In this document: positions 15,401 to 23,422 of the stretch, one piece after another
Layout of the letters: every line of letters begins with the position of its first letter
How positions within the stretch are numbered: the stretch's first letter is position 1
Source: a virus
Length of the DNA stretch: 26,201 nucleotides
Reading direction: 5' to 3' (one strand)
IMG/VR virus record: IMGVR_UViG_3300027714_000106
Location: 1 to 26,201 of that record
Notes under the pieces: model-generated
What the model saw: only the letters and a program-made list of their open reading frames with translations
What the model was told of the DNA's origin: nothing
The model's database searches: none
Position numbers and translations under genes: made by a program

Positions 15401-15427
15401 AAGGGAGCTTCGGCTCCCTTTTTTTTT
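15401..15427 (+). terminator. strong intrinsic terminator after the capsid gene
   Basis: Perfect 8-bp stem AAGGGAGC (15401-15408) with GCTCCCTT (15413-15420) around the stable tetraloop TTCG, followed by seven further T residues (15421-15427). It lies 18 bases after the capsid stop and is the clearest rho-independent terminator in the window. It would end, or attenuate, the head-gene transcript. Confidence 0.93.
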
Positions 15428-15534
15428 GCCTAAAAGTAATATACAATTATATGACTAGGATTAATTAACTTGTTTTATCAACTGACCTAGCAGACAAGCC
15501 AAGATGATAAGACTTATTTCCTTAGGAGGAAATT
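15428..15534 (+). promoter_or_regulatory. leader with hairpin and strong ribosome-binding site
   Basis: This 107-base gap between the terminator and the next gene should hold a promoter. TTGCCT (15426-15431) followed 16 bases later by TATATG is a weak sigma70-like candidate. A hairpin pairs GTTTTATCA (15472-15480) with TGATAAGAC (15505-15513), nine positions with one G-U pair, around a 24-base loop. AGGAGGA (15524-15530) is one of the best ribosome-binding sites in the window. The promoter assignment is weak; the hairpin and ribosome-binding site are directly visible. Confidence 0.45.
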
Positions 15535-16134
15535 ATGGCAAATTCAACATTCAGCGGTCCAGTCAGGTCCGAAAACGGTTTTGAACAAATTACAGTAGAC
15601 GCATCATCAGGTGCAATTACAACTAATTTTGATATAGATGCAAGTGGAAACATTACTGACGTAGGTTCAATCGCATCTGATGGTGCTATTTCTACTACAA
15701 GTACCGTATTAGGTAAGAAAGTAATTAATACAACTTTTAATGCTAGTGCTGCTAAATCAGAAGCTATAACAGCAGCTCAATCAGGAACTTTGTTTTTAAT
15801 TGACGGAACAAATAATAATGTAATCACTTTACCTACTGTATCTACAGCAAATGTAGGAGTTCATTATGAATTTCAACTAACTGTAGCTGTAGCTAGTGAT
15901 AAAACTACTACTATCGTGCTTCCAGGTTCTGCTGTATCAGCTTTCCAAGCAATGCTTTCTTTGGTTGCTGGAACAGCAGCTAACGCAGTAAGTGATGTAG
16001 CAGGAGATACCTTGACGCTAGTAAACTCAACCGTTCTAAACGCTAGAGTTTCTATGACTTGTGTATCAGATGATGGAACTAACTCCAAGTGGATGACTAC
16101 TGCTCTATCAACACCAATCGCTACAGTAACTTAA
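15535..16134 (+). CDS. putative head/tail decoration protein
   Basis: A 199-residue Ala/Thr/Ser/Val-rich protein of predicted beta structure. It begins MANSTFSGPVRSENGF, a start I associate with head-fibre or decoration proteins of marine phages, and continues with repeated short strands (GTLFLIDGTNNNVITLPTVS). It is the first gene after the capsid terminator, with a very strong ribosome-binding site, so high expression is likely. No enzymatic motif is visible. Confidence 0.7.
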   Translation: MANSTFSGPVRSENGFEQITVDASSGAITTNFDIDASGNITDVGSIASDGAISTTSTVLGKKVINTTFNASAAKSEAITAAQSGTLFLIDGTNNNVITLPTVSTANVGVHYEFQLTVAVASDKTTTIVLPGSAVSAFQAMLSLVAGTAANAVSDVAGDTLTLVNSTVLNARVSMTCVSDDGTNSKWMTTALSTPIATVT

Positions 16135-16147
16135 TAGGGAGTAAATT

Positions 16148-16765
16148 ATGTCAGGATATTCAGATGTAAAGGCAGTTACTATAACTGCAGATACAGTAGC
16201 CTTAGATGCAGATGGAATATCAGTAGCAGCATCAGTTGGAAATAACGCAGCACTTACTATAGGTGGTGCGTTAGCTTCAGGTGGTGCAGTTGCACTCAGT
16301 CATGGAAGGATTGTAACGATTCTTTCTGCTGGTAATGATGCAGCTAAATCATTCACTGTTGTAGGTACTGATATTAATGGAGACTCTCAAACAGAATCCA
16401 TTACAGGTGCTAATGCAGGTACAGCTACTGGAGCTGTGTTCTTTTTAAGTATTGCTTCAATAACTGCTGTGGGTAACCCAGCAGGTAATGTCTCAGCAGG
16501 AGTTAATGCTTCAGCAGCAGATGTTATTTTTTCAGGCAGAAGCAGACTAAAGGGCATTTACTTAACTAGTACAGCTACGGCAGGTACTGTAGATTTCCTA
16601 AATACCTCTCCTAGTGGAACAAGTATTATGGGATTAAGTTCTGTTGGTGATGCCGATGCTACTAGAGATGTGGTTATACCCGAAGAAGGTGTTTTATTTA
16701 CTGATGGTATTTTTATTGAATACACAGTATCAACATTCTTAACCATGACAGTGTTTCATGCGTAA
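16148..16765 (+). CDS. putative virion structural protein, beta-rich
   Basis: A 205-residue protein with GGGAG upstream of the start and composition like its upstream neighbour (Ala, Gly, Thr, Ser). Blocks such as IVTILSAGNDAAKSFTVVGT and RLKGIYLTSTATAGTVDFLN suggest a beta-sandwich of the kind seen in capsid or fibre decoration proteins. Its stop overlaps the next ATG by one base (TAATG). The function is not recognised beyond likely virion structure. Confidence 0.65.
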   Translation: MSGYSDVKAVTITADTVALDADGISVAASVGNNAALTIGGALASGGAVALSHGRIVTILSAGNDAAKSFTVVGTDINGDSQTESITGANAGTATGAVFFLSIASITAVGNPAGNVSAGVNASAADVIFSGRSRLKGIYLTSTATAGTVDFLNTSPSGTSIMGLSSVGDADATRDVVIPEEGVLFTDGIFIEYTVSTFLTMTVFHA

Positions 16766-17058
16766 TGGTTGTAAAAAAGAAAGCCATACCGAAAACAACA
16801 GGTAAAGGCGGAAATTACCGTTCCACTAAAAGTGGAGCGGGAATGACTAAAAAAGGAGTTGCTGCGTATAAACGCAAGAACCCCGGTAGTAAGTTACAAA
16901 CAGCAGTAACAGGTAAGGTAAAGAAAGGTAGCAAGGCAGCAAACAGACGAAAGTCTTATTGTGCAAGGTCTTTAGGACAACTAAAGAAAAGCTCTGCTAA
17001 AACTAGAAATGACCCTAATTCAAGAATTAGGCAAGCAAGAAAAAGGTGGAAATGCTAA
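16765..17058 (+). CDS. conserved basic phage protein (DUF6321-like)
   Basis: A 97-residue, very basic protein. The segment KSGAGMTKKGVAAYKRKNPG with SKLQTAVTGKV, and the C-terminal RRKSYCARSLGQLKKSS and NDPNSRIRQARKRWKC, are a pattern I recognise from a conserved phage family (DUF6321, assigned from memory). It is probably a DNA-associated virion protein. It overlaps both neighbours by one base, forming a coupled set of small basic genes. Confidence 0.75.
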   Translation: MVVKKKAIPKTTGKGGNYRSTKSGAGMTKKGVAAYKRKNPGSKLQTAVTGKVKKGSKAANRRKSYCARSLGQLKKSSAKTRNDPNSRIRQARKRWKC

Positions 17059-17192
17059 TGGCTAAAAAAGGATTGTACGCAAATATAAACGCTAGAAAAA
17101 AGAAAGGAATCAGTAGACCTAAAAGCAAATCTACTATTACTGCTAAAGCATTTAAAAACATGAAAGCAGGATTTCCCAAAAAGAAAAAGTGA
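17058..17192 (+). CDS. 44-residue basic protein (KKGLYANI family)
   Basis: A tiny basic protein starting at ATG 17058 within the upstream TAATG. The sequence begins MAKKGLYANINARKKKG and ends AFKNMKAGFPKKKK. This KKGLYANI start is one I recall as widely conserved in small proteins of cyanophages and other marine phages. It is Lys-rich, without a membrane segment, and likely binds nucleic acid or the virion interior. The stop overlaps the GTG start of the next gene (GTGA). Confidence 0.75.
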   Translation: MAKKGLYANINARKKKGISRPKSKSTITAKAFKNMKAGFPKKKK

Positions 17193-17683
17193 TTAGCCAA
17201 GAGTTAATTAAAGAAGAAATAAGAGATTGGTCAAAAGAAGTTTTAGAAACTGAAGAACCAGTTTGTCCTTTTGCCAAGAAAACTTGGGAAGCAGAAAGGG
17301 TAGACATTGTCTTATCAAACTGTATTTATTGGGAGGACCTAATAGATATTGGTAAAGACTTCCCCAAAGACAAACACGTTGTAATATATTGTGATACAAA
17401 CATGGACATGGATATGTTTCATTTTGACAGTAGAATATCTATGTTAAATAGTTTTCTTAATCCATTAGACTTATGGGTTATGGGTTATCATCAGGACCAT
17501 GAAGAGAAAGAAGTAGTAGCACAAGAACATTTTGAGCCACACTTTGAAGAAAGCTACAACATGTTGTTTATGCAAAGATTAGATGAATTAAATAAAGCAT
17601 CTGAAAGATTGGAAAAAATAGGGTATTATAATAATTGGAATCAAGAAGATTTCCAAAAAATTCTAAATAGAAGGAGTAAATGA
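17189..17683 (+). CDS. conserved protein with N-terminal CPFAKKTW motif, unknown function
   Basis: A 164-residue acidic protein starting with GTG overlapping the preceding TGA. Near residue 25 it carries VCPFAKKTWEAERVDIVLSN, a distinctive motif; the middle (HVVIYCDTNMDMDMFHFDSR) has several Asp residues and a Cys; the C-terminal 45 residues are helical and charged. The CPFA-type motif recalls some small uncharacterised bacterial families (DUF1415-like), but I cannot confirm it. There is no signal peptide. It sits among small basic virion genes, so it could be a packaged or assembly factor. Confidence 0.7.
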   Translation: MISQELIKEEIRDWSKEVLETEEPVCPFAKKTWEAERVDIVLSNCIYWEDLIDIGKDFPKDKHVVIYCDTNMDMDMFHFDSRISMLNSFLNPLDLWVMGYHQDHEEKEVVAQEHFEPHFEESYNMLFMQRLDELNKASERLEKIGYYNNWNQEDFQKILNRRSK

Positions 17684-18039
17684 TGGCAAAATCATTAAAA
17701 GGTTTAAAAAAATTAGTAGGTAGTTTGTCTAGTTCAGACAAGTCAGAAATTGCAAAATCAATGAAAAACAGCAAGGCTATGAAAATGGCAGGCGGTGGAG
17801 CTGTACCAAAATCAGGCATTGTAAAATTGTCTATGGGTGGCGGAGCTAAGTCAGGCGTTATGAAAAGAAATATGGGTGGACCAGCTAAGTCAGGTGTCAT
17901 GAAAAGAAACATAGGCGGACCAGCTAAAGCAGGCGTTAAGAAAATGATGGGTGGCGGTAAAGCAGGCGTTAAGAAAATGATGGGTGGCGGTAAAGCAGGC
18001 GTTAAGAAGTTTGGTAGAGGCGGAAAGGCTAAGAAGTAA
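17683..18039 (+). CDS. Gly/Lys-rich repeat protein
   Basis: A 118-residue low-complexity basic protein. A short helical N-terminus (1-35) is followed by tandem units of about 11-13 residues: MGGGAKSGVMKRN, MGGPAKSGVMKRN, IGGPAKAGVKK, MMGGGKAGVKK, MMGGGKAGVKK. ATG 17683 is six bases after AGGAG, better than the ATG at 17680. The minus-strand shadow frame is a by-product of this repeat. Such GGG/Lys repeats could bind DNA or membranes. The family is unknown. Confidence 0.7.
   Translation: MAKSLKGLKKLVGSLSSSDKSEIAKSMKNSKAMKMAGGGAVPKSGIVKLSMGGGAKSGVMKRNMGGPAKSGVMKRNIGGPAKAGVKKMMGGGKAGVKKMMGGGKAGVKKFGRGGKAKK
17926..18008 (+). repeat. 33-bp tandem repeat inside the Gly/Lys-rich gene
   Basis: Two perfect 33-base units begin at 17926 and 17959 (start AAAGCAGGCGTTAAG), and a third at 17992 matches for its first 17 bases. 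Each unit encodes KAGVKKMMGGG. Less exact units precede it. Identical tandem units imply recent expansion and possible length variation between related phages. Confidence 0.9.
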
Positions 18040-18042
18040 GCC

Positions 18043-18738
18043 ATGGCAGTATCAGGCTCAAAAGATTTTGAATTAGATGTCGCTGATTATATTGAAGAGG
18101 CATTTGAAAGATGTGGCTTAGAGCTTAGAACAGCCTATGATTTAAAAACAGCAAGAAGAAGTTTAAATCTATTATTGGCTGAATGGGCAAATAGAGGTCT
18201 GAACCAATGGACAGTACAACAAAAGACTGTAACCATGGTTGCAGGTACGACATCTTACAATGTTGATACAGTCAACACTACAGCTGCTATTGATGTATTG
18301 GACGCTTTTATGCGACAAACAGTAAATGGTCAAAACGCAGACATACAAATGTCTAGGCTATCAAGAAGTGAATATTCTGCTATACCTAATAAATCCATAA
18401 AAGGAAAGCCACTACAATTTTTTATAGACAAGCAGTTGTCTCCAACTATAAGCGTTTACCCAGCTCCTGATGCAACATCAACCTATACAGTTGTTATGAA
18501 TGTTTTAACAAGAATAGATGATGTAGATTCAGCAACAAACACATTAGATTTACCATTTAGGTTCTATCCATGTTTAGCAGCAGGTCTTGCGTATTACTTA
18601 TCAGTTAAGAAAAGCCCTGAAAGAACAGGATTACTAAAACAAATATACGAGGAAGAATTCCAGAGAGCTTTAGAGGCAGACGAGGATAGAGCTTCTCTAA
18701 GAATTACACCCGATGTGGCTTCCTACAACATAGCATAA
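18043..18738 (+). CDS. head-tail connector/adaptor-like protein (P22 gp4 or tubular-A type)
   Basis: A 231-residue protein with a helical N-terminal part (DYIEEAFERCGLELRTAYDL, ARRSLNLLLAEWANRGLNQW) followed by a beta region (VTMVAGTTSYNVDT) and a C-terminal helix ending in an acidic tail. The pattern of ARRSLNLLLxEWxNRGLNxW is one I recognise from tail-adaptor genes of podoviruses. It would dock on the portal and begin the tail. It lies three bases after the Gly/Lys gene and overlaps the next by one base. Confidence 0.78.
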   Translation: MAVSGSKDFELDVADYIEEAFERCGLELRTAYDLKTARRSLNLLLAEWANRGLNQWTVQQKTVTMVAGTTSYNVDTVNTTAAIDVLDAFMRQTVNGQNADIQMSRLSRSEYSAIPNKSIKGKPLQFFIDKQLSPTISVYPAPDATSTYTVVMNVLTRIDDVDSATNTLDLPFRFYPCLAAGLAYYLSVKKSPERTGLLKQIYEEEFQRALEADEDRASLRITPDVASYNIA

Positions 18739-19055
18739 TGTCTTTTGCGTCTAGTAAAAATGCATACGGATTATGCGATAGATGTGGTTTTAGATATGGT
18801 CTTATAGAACTTAAAAAGGAATGGAATGGTTTGAAAACATGTCCTGAGTGCTATGAAGCCAAACACCCACAACTAACGCCAAAAGCTAATAAAGCAGACA
18901 AACAAGCTGTTAGAGAGCCAAGAACTGATAACAGTGTTGTGCCAACAAACTTTACAGTTTATACAAACTTTGATTTAGGCATAATAGGTAAGAAACTAAC
19001 AATACCCAATGCCATGACAACAACCCTTGGTACAGTTACAATAACAACATCATGA
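18738..19055 (+). CDS. small zinc-ribbon protein of the connector region
   Basis: A 105-residue protein. Two CxxC pairs (C13/C16 in LCDRCGFRY and C35/C38 in KTCPECYE) form a zinc-ribbon-like unit at residues 10-42. The rest is Thr-rich and beta-like (FTVYTNFDLGIIGKK, TTTLGTVTITTS), as in a fibre or tail component. It overlaps both neighbours by one to four bases, inside the connector genes. Zinc binding is inferred from the Cys spacing. Confidence 0.75.
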   Translation: MSFASSKNAYGLCDRCGFRYGLIELKKEWNGLKTCPECYEAKHPQLTPKANKADKQAVREPRTDNSVVPTNFTVYTNFDLGIIGKKLTIPNAMTTTLGTVTITTS

Positions 19056-19696
19056 GTTTTACACTAACAACATTAAAGACAGCTATACAAGATTACTTAG
19101 AAAGTGACGAGACTACTTTTGTTAGTAACCTAAACAATATTATCTTGCAGGCTGAAGAAAGAATATTAAAGTCAGTACAGATACCTGACCAAAGAAAAAA
19201 TGTTACAGGTAATGTAACTACTAATAATAGATTCCTAGGTACGCCAACAGACTTCTTGGCACCATTTTCTTTAGCAGTAATTAGTTCAGATAATTACGAT
19301 TACTTAGACCTAAAACATAATTCTTTTATTAAAGAATTTGTATCAGACTCAGCAACAAGAGGTAAGCCTAGGTACTATGCAATATTTGACCAAGGTTCAT
19401 TCGAGGTGGCTCCTGTACCTGATACAAGTTACACAATGGAATTACATTATTTAGCAAAGCCACAATCACTTACAACAGCAGCATCAGGTACGACATATCT
19501 GTCTACAGATGCACCTGATACTTTGCTATATGGTTGTCTACTAGAAGGTTCTGTGTTTTTAAAACTTGACCCAGCAGACATTGGTTTGTATGAGGCAAGG
19601 TTTAAAGAGAGTTTACTAAGATTGAAAAATTTAGGCGAAGGTAGAGATACTAGAGACGAAATGAGGTATGATTCACTAAGAACGAATGTAACATAA
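19052..19696 (+). CDS. tail adaptor/connector protein (SU10-adaptor-like)
   Basis: A 214-residue protein with a helical start (LTTLKTAIQDYLESDETTFV), then LNNIILQAEERILKSVQIPD and a beta core (FLAPFSLAVISSDNYDYLDL, KPRYYAIFDQGSFEVAPVPD). I recognise the QAEERI...P and RGKPRYYA..DQ pattern from phage adaptor proteins that link portal and tail in SU10-like podoviruses. It starts within the overlap ATGA of the zinc-ribbon gene. The precise class is inferred. Confidence 0.75.
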   Translation: MSFTLTTLKTAIQDYLESDETTFVSNLNNIILQAEERILKSVQIPDQRKNVTGNVTTNNRFLGTPTDFLAPFSLAVISSDNYDYLDLKHNSFIKEFVSDSATRGKPRYYAIFDQGSFEVAPVPDTSYTMELHYLAKPQSLTTAASGTTYLSTDAPDTLLYGCLLEGSVFLKLDPADIGLYEARFKESLLRLKNLGEGRDTRDEMRYDSLRTNVT

Positions 19697-19717
19697 GTTT
19701 CAATTTAAGAGAGAGAT

Positions 19718-20446
19718 ATGGAACCTATCAAAGAATTAAAAGGTAAAACCGTTGCCATAGTAGGCATGGGTGCTAGTTGGTTTGATTACAATCTAGCAAA
19801 ATCACACGGCTCAGACTTCGATGAAGTATGGGCAATCAACGCAGTTGGCACAGTAATATTTCACGATAGAGTATTTATGATGGACCCACCATCTAGGTTC
19901 TTAGATAGTGACGATGCAGGTGGTCAAACACAAGGTATGCGCGATTTACTAATTGACCACAACAAACCAATATATACATGCGAACTGGATAAAAGATGTA
20001 ACAACCTACACCTATATCCAATTGATGAAATTCTAAGAGATATGGAGTGTTCCTATCTAAACAATACTGTAGCTTACGCAATAGCCTTTGCCTTATGGAA
20101 TGAGGTGGCTGTTCTAAAGTTATTTGGTATAGACTTTAGTTATCAAGGTAATTTACATTTTGCAGAAGCAGGAAGAGGTTGCGTAGAGTTTTGGCTATCC
20201 AAAGGAATGATGACGGGCATGACTGTAGAAGTAGCAAATTCAAGTGCCTTACTGGACACAGCAGTACCTTTAGATGAAAAGCTTTATGGTTACCACAGGT
20301 TAGATGACCCATTAGTTCCTGTAGTAGAGAATGGAGTTATAACAACAAAAAAAGTTAGCGAGGGTGAAAAAAAAGAAATAACACCTAAGCCAACATTGAT
20401 AGGAAGAAACGCAAAAATAAAAATAGGAGAACCTAATAAATGGTAA
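19718..20446 (+). CDS. Rossmann-fold protein, MptE/DUF115-like
   Basis: A 242-residue protein beginning with KTVAIVGMGASWFDY, a Rossmann nucleotide-binding strand-loop-helix. Further blocks are EVWAINAVGTVIFHDRVFMM and VLKLFGIDFSYQ with EAGRGCVEFWLSKG. The layout and the LFGIDFSY segment resemble DUF115/MptE-like proteins (6-hydroxymethylpterin-pyrophosphokinase-like or motility-associated sugar transferases). The C-terminal 35 residues are Lys-rich. No classical active site can be confirmed. It lies in the tail-connector genes and overlaps the next gene by seven bases. Possible roles are sugar modification of the virion or host, but this is speculation. Confidence 0.7.
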   Translation: MEPIKELKGKTVAIVGMGASWFDYNLAKSHGSDFDEVWAINAVGTVIFHDRVFMMDPPSRFLDSDDAGGQTQGMRDLLIDHNKPIYTCELDKRCNNLHLYPIDEILRDMECSYLNNTVAYAIAFALWNEVAVLKLFGIDFSYQGNLHFAEAGRGCVEFWLSKGMMTGMTVEVANSSALLDTAVPLDEKLYGYHRLDDPLVPVVENGVITTKKVSEGEKKEITPKPTLIGRNAKIKIGEPNKW

Positions 20447-20739
20447 TAAAGATTACACCTGATGGATTGCCTGAGTTGGGTATGGTAGAAATAGTCACAA
20501 CACAGTTTGGTGGTCATCCTCCAGAGTTCTGGGCAGAGCAACTAACAGACAAAATAGTAGGCGTTTCAGACAACAATGAAGAACATATTAAAGCCCAAGC
20601 TAGAGCCTATAAAGATTTAATTTACCAAGTATGTTTGATATATATCAAAAATGCTTTAAAATCTTATAAGGCTACCTTAATTCAAGATTTATCTAAAGGG
20701 GGTAGTGAGGATTTAGCAAAAATAATTAAAGGTATTTAA
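20440..20739 (+). CDS. small conserved phage protein of the tail region
   Basis: A 99-residue helical protein with TAGGAGA upstream of the ATG. The middle contains HPPEFWAEQLTDKIVGVSD, then a long helix (ARAYKDLIYQVCLIYIKNAL). The HPPE.WAE..TDKIV pattern is one I recall in small tail-region proteins of marine podoviruses. It is soluble. Function unknown; the position suggests a virion or tail assembly role. Confidence 0.7.
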   Translation: MVIKITPDGLPELGMVEIVTTQFGGHPPEFWAEQLTDKIVGVSDNNEEHIKAQARAYKDLIYQVCLIYIKNALKSYKATLIQDLSKGGSEDLAKIIKGI

Positions 20740-20740
20740 T

Positions 20741-21169
20741 ATGGCAATAACATCTACTCTCACAACAAGCTTCAAAGTAGAGCTTTTGACAGGAACACAT
20801 AACTTTACTAATAGTAGTGGCAACAGCTTTAAGTTGGCTTTATACACAAGTTCAGCAACTTTAGGAGCTACTACAACTGCATTTACTACAACAGGGCAAG
20901 CTAGTGGTACTAACTATAGTTCAGGTGGAGCTGCATTAACTAATGTAACGCCATCTGCCACAGGTACTACAGCAGTTACTGATTTTAATGACTTAACTTT
21001 CAGTACAGCTACAATTACAGCAAGAGGCTGTATGATTTATAACGACACTAATGGCGATAAATCAGTAGCAACAATTGACTTTGGTGGAGATAAAACTTCT
21101 ACAGCAGGTGATTTTACTGTTGTATTTCCTGCGAAAGCAGCAGCAACAGCTATTATTAGAATAGCATAG
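20741..21169 (+). CDS. beta-rich virion protein
   Basis: A 142-residue protein rich in Thr, Ser, Ala and Gly (FKLALYTSSATLGATTTAFT, GTNYSSGGAALTNVTPS). Such short Thr-rich proteins with a KLALYTSSA start are common minor virion proteins of marine podoviruses, probably tail or fibre-associated. It starts one base after the preceding stop. No catalytic motif is present. Confidence 0.7.
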   Translation: MAITSTLTTSFKVELLTGTHNFTNSSGNSFKLALYTSSATLGATTTAFTTTGQASGTNYSSGGAALTNVTPSATGTTAVTDFNDLTFSTATITARGCMIYNDTNGDKSVATIDFGGDKTSTAGDFTVVFPAKAAATAIIRIA

Positions 21170-21179
21170 AAGATGAAAC

Positions 21180-23042
21180 ATGCCATTTGCAAAGTTTCAG
21201 TTTAAAGCAGGAATAGATAAGGAGGGAACGGATTACACCAATGCGGGTGGATGGTTCGATGCTTCTCTTATTAGATTTCGTAAAGGTTTTGTTGAAAAAA
21301 TTGGCGGTTGGACTAAACAAACTGCAACTCAATTTATAGGCACATGTAGAAAACTATTTGCATGGACTTCTTTAGAAGGCAATAAATATCTATTTATTGG
21401 CACTCATTTAAAAGCTACTGTGCTAGAAGGCACAACACTAAACGACATTACACCTATAAGAGCTACGACAACCAATGGTATTGTATTTGCAGCTACTAAT
21501 GGTTCGGCAGTTATAACAGCTACAGATAATGCACACGGAGCAACTGTAAATGATTTTGTAACATTAGCTGGTGCAGTAAGTTTAGGTGGCACTATTACGG
21601 CTGCTGTTCTAAATAAAGAATATCAAGTCACTGGAGTTCCTAGTGCAAATACATTTACTTTCACAGCTACAGCTACAGCAAATGGTAGTGATACTGGCAA
21701 TGGTGGTTCAGCTGCTGACGCAGCCTACCAATTAAGTGCAGGACTAGATGTATACATCCAATCAACCGGTTATGGTTCAGGTTTATGGGGAGAAGGAGGC
21801 TTTGGCTCCTCAACCTCTTTATCATTTACTAACCAATTAAGATTATGGTCTGCTGACAATTTTGGTGAAGATTTGATATTACATCCAAGAGGTGGCGGTA
21901 TATTTTATTGGGATGAATCAGGCGGTACAACATCAAGAGCTGTAAACATTACATCATTATCAGGTGCTAACTTAGCACCAACAATTGGATTACAAACAAT
22001 CGTAAGTGACACAGATAGGCATGTAATTGTCTTGGGTGCTGACCCTGTATCAGGCGGAGTAAGAACAGGAGTTATTGACCCAATGTTTGTTGCTTTCTCA
22101 GACCAAGAGAGTATTGCAGAGTGGCAACCAAAAACTGATAACACAGCAGGTTCTATTAGATTATCTTCAGGAAGTGAAATAATAGGTGGTATAAGGTCAA
22201 GACAGGAAACACTAATTTGGACTGACACTGCTTTATATAGTATGCAGTTTGTAGGACCACCATTAACCTTCTCTGTAAATCTAATTAACGAAGGTGTTGG
22301 TATGATTGGTCCTAATGCCTGTACCAATTCTCCTAATGGAATATTTTGGATGGCAGACGATGGATTCTATTTATACAATGGCTCAGTGAAAAAATTACCT
22401 TGTAGTGTATTAAGTTATGTACAGGAAGACCTAAATATAGGACAGGCATTTAAAGTATTTGGATTATTAAATAGTGAATTTAATGAAGTATGGTGGTTTT
22501 ATCCAGCAGACAGTGATGGTACTGAAGAAATATCTCGTTATGTAATTTACAATTACGAAGAAGGTAGCTGGAGTATCGGTCAATTAGAAAGAACTGCTTG
22601 GGTTGATGAAGGAGTCTTTAACAGACCATTAGCTACTGCGGACAATTATATATACAACCAAGAAGATGGTGATGATGACGATGGATTACCAATGGACGGT
22701 GTTTTTGTAGAAAGCTCAGACTTTGATTTGCAAGAAGGTAATGACTTTGCATTTATAAGAAGAATTATTCCTGACATTAAATTTTATGGGACAAATGTTG
22801 ATACAGGAGTACCGCAAATTAATATCTTGGTTAAAACAAGAAACTCTCCTAGTGAATCATTAACAACAAGAGTAACCAAAGATATTTCAAATAACACAGA
22901 CCAGCTACATGTTAGAGCTAGAGGTAGGCAGGCTGTTATAAGATTGCAAAGCGATGACGATGCAGAAGTAGGAGTAAGGCTAGGATATAAGTGGAGGCTT
23001 GGATATACAAGGCTCGACATCCACCCTGACGGTAGAAGGTAA
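21180..23042 (+). CDS. tail nozzle / P22 gp10-like packaged-DNA stabilisation protein
   Basis: A 620-residue tail-hub protein. The N-terminus GIDKEGTDYTNAGGWFDASL and IRFRKGFVEKIGGW is typical of P22 gp10-like or SU10 nozzle proteins. Later blocks (FLSIGT-like FIGTHLKATV, FWMADDGFYLYNGSVK) are beta-propeller-like. Residues 100-180 have an inserted Thr/Ala/Gly-rich segment (VITATDNAHGATVNDFVTLA, FTATATANGSDTGNGG) resembling a phage immunoglobulin-like or fibre insert. It would extend the connector and close the packaged DNA. It begins 10 bases after the previous gene and ends overlapping the next by one base. Confidence 0.85.
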   Translation: MPFAKFQFKAGIDKEGTDYTNAGGWFDASLIRFRKGFVEKIGGWTKQTATQFIGTCRKLFAWTSLEGNKYLFIGTHLKATVLEGTTLNDITPIRATTTNGIVFAATNGSAVITATDNAHGATVNDFVTLAGAVSLGGTITAAVLNKEYQVTGVPSANTFTFTATATANGSDTGNGGSAADAAYQLSAGLDVYIQSTGYGSGLWGEGGFGSSTSLSFTNQLRLWSADNFGEDLILHPRGGGIFYWDESGGTTSRAVNITSLSGANLAPTIGLQTIVSDTDRHVIVLGADPVSGGVRTGVIDPMFVAFSDQESIAEWQPKTDNTAGSIRLSSGSEIIGGIRSRQETLIWTDTALYSMQFVGPPLTFSVNLINEGVGMIGPNACTNSPNGIFWMADDGFYLYNGSVKKLPCSVLSYVQEDLNIGQAFKVFGLLNSEFNEVWWFYPADSDGTEEISRYVIYNYEEGSWSIGQLERTAWVDEGVFNRPLATADNYIYNQEDGDDDDGLPMDGVFVESSDFDLQEGNDFAFIRRIIPDIKFYGTNVDTGVPQINILVKTRNSPSESLTTRVTKDISNNTDQLHVRARGRQAVIRLQSDDDAEVGVRLGYKWRLGYTRLDIHPDGRR

Positions 23043-23413
23043 TGGCTAAGTTATTACCTACTAGATTACCCATAGCATCAGATGAGGTTAATCCTGATGT
23101 GTTTAACAGGTTAATTAGAGTTTTAGAATTAAACTTAGGACAGTTTGACCCTAATAGAACACCACAGTTTAACGAGGCACAAATCGCTGAATTGAATTTT
23201 TTACAGGGTGATGTAATATGGAATACTAGTATTGGCGTATTACAAGTTTATGTAGGCAATTATTGGCTACAATTACATGAGCCAAATACTCCGAATGAAG
23301 GTTTAGAGGCAAAAGGTTTGGTTGGCATATTATCTGTGTCAACAGGTGGAAACATATCAGTCAAGATACCACCTGTAGTTACTGGTTATGGCATAGAGAA
23401 ATATTATACATAG
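23042..23413 (+). CDS. small tail-associated protein
   Basis: A 123-residue protein starting in TAATG with the nozzle gene. It has an N-terminal region (DEVNPDVFNRLIRVLELNLG) and a beta segment (GVLQVYVGNYWLQLHEPNTP) that looks like the strand pattern of tail fibre or tailspike head-binding parts, and it ends VTGYGIEKYYT. Coupled to the nozzle gene. Exact role not recognised. Confidence 0.65.
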   Translation: MAKLLPTRLPIASDEVNPDVFNRLIRVLELNLGQFDPNRTPQFNEAQIAELNFLQGDVIWNTSIGVLQVYVGNYWLQLHEPNTPNEGLEAKGLVGILSVSTGGNISVKIPPVVTGYGIEKYYT

Positions 23414-23422
23414 GAATTAGTT

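Noticed and set aside
17568-18044. 158-residue minus-strand frame rich in Pro and Leu.
   Set aside because: It is the antisense shadow of the Gly/Lys repeat gene; the Pro-rich repeats reflect GGC/GGT codons on the + strand.
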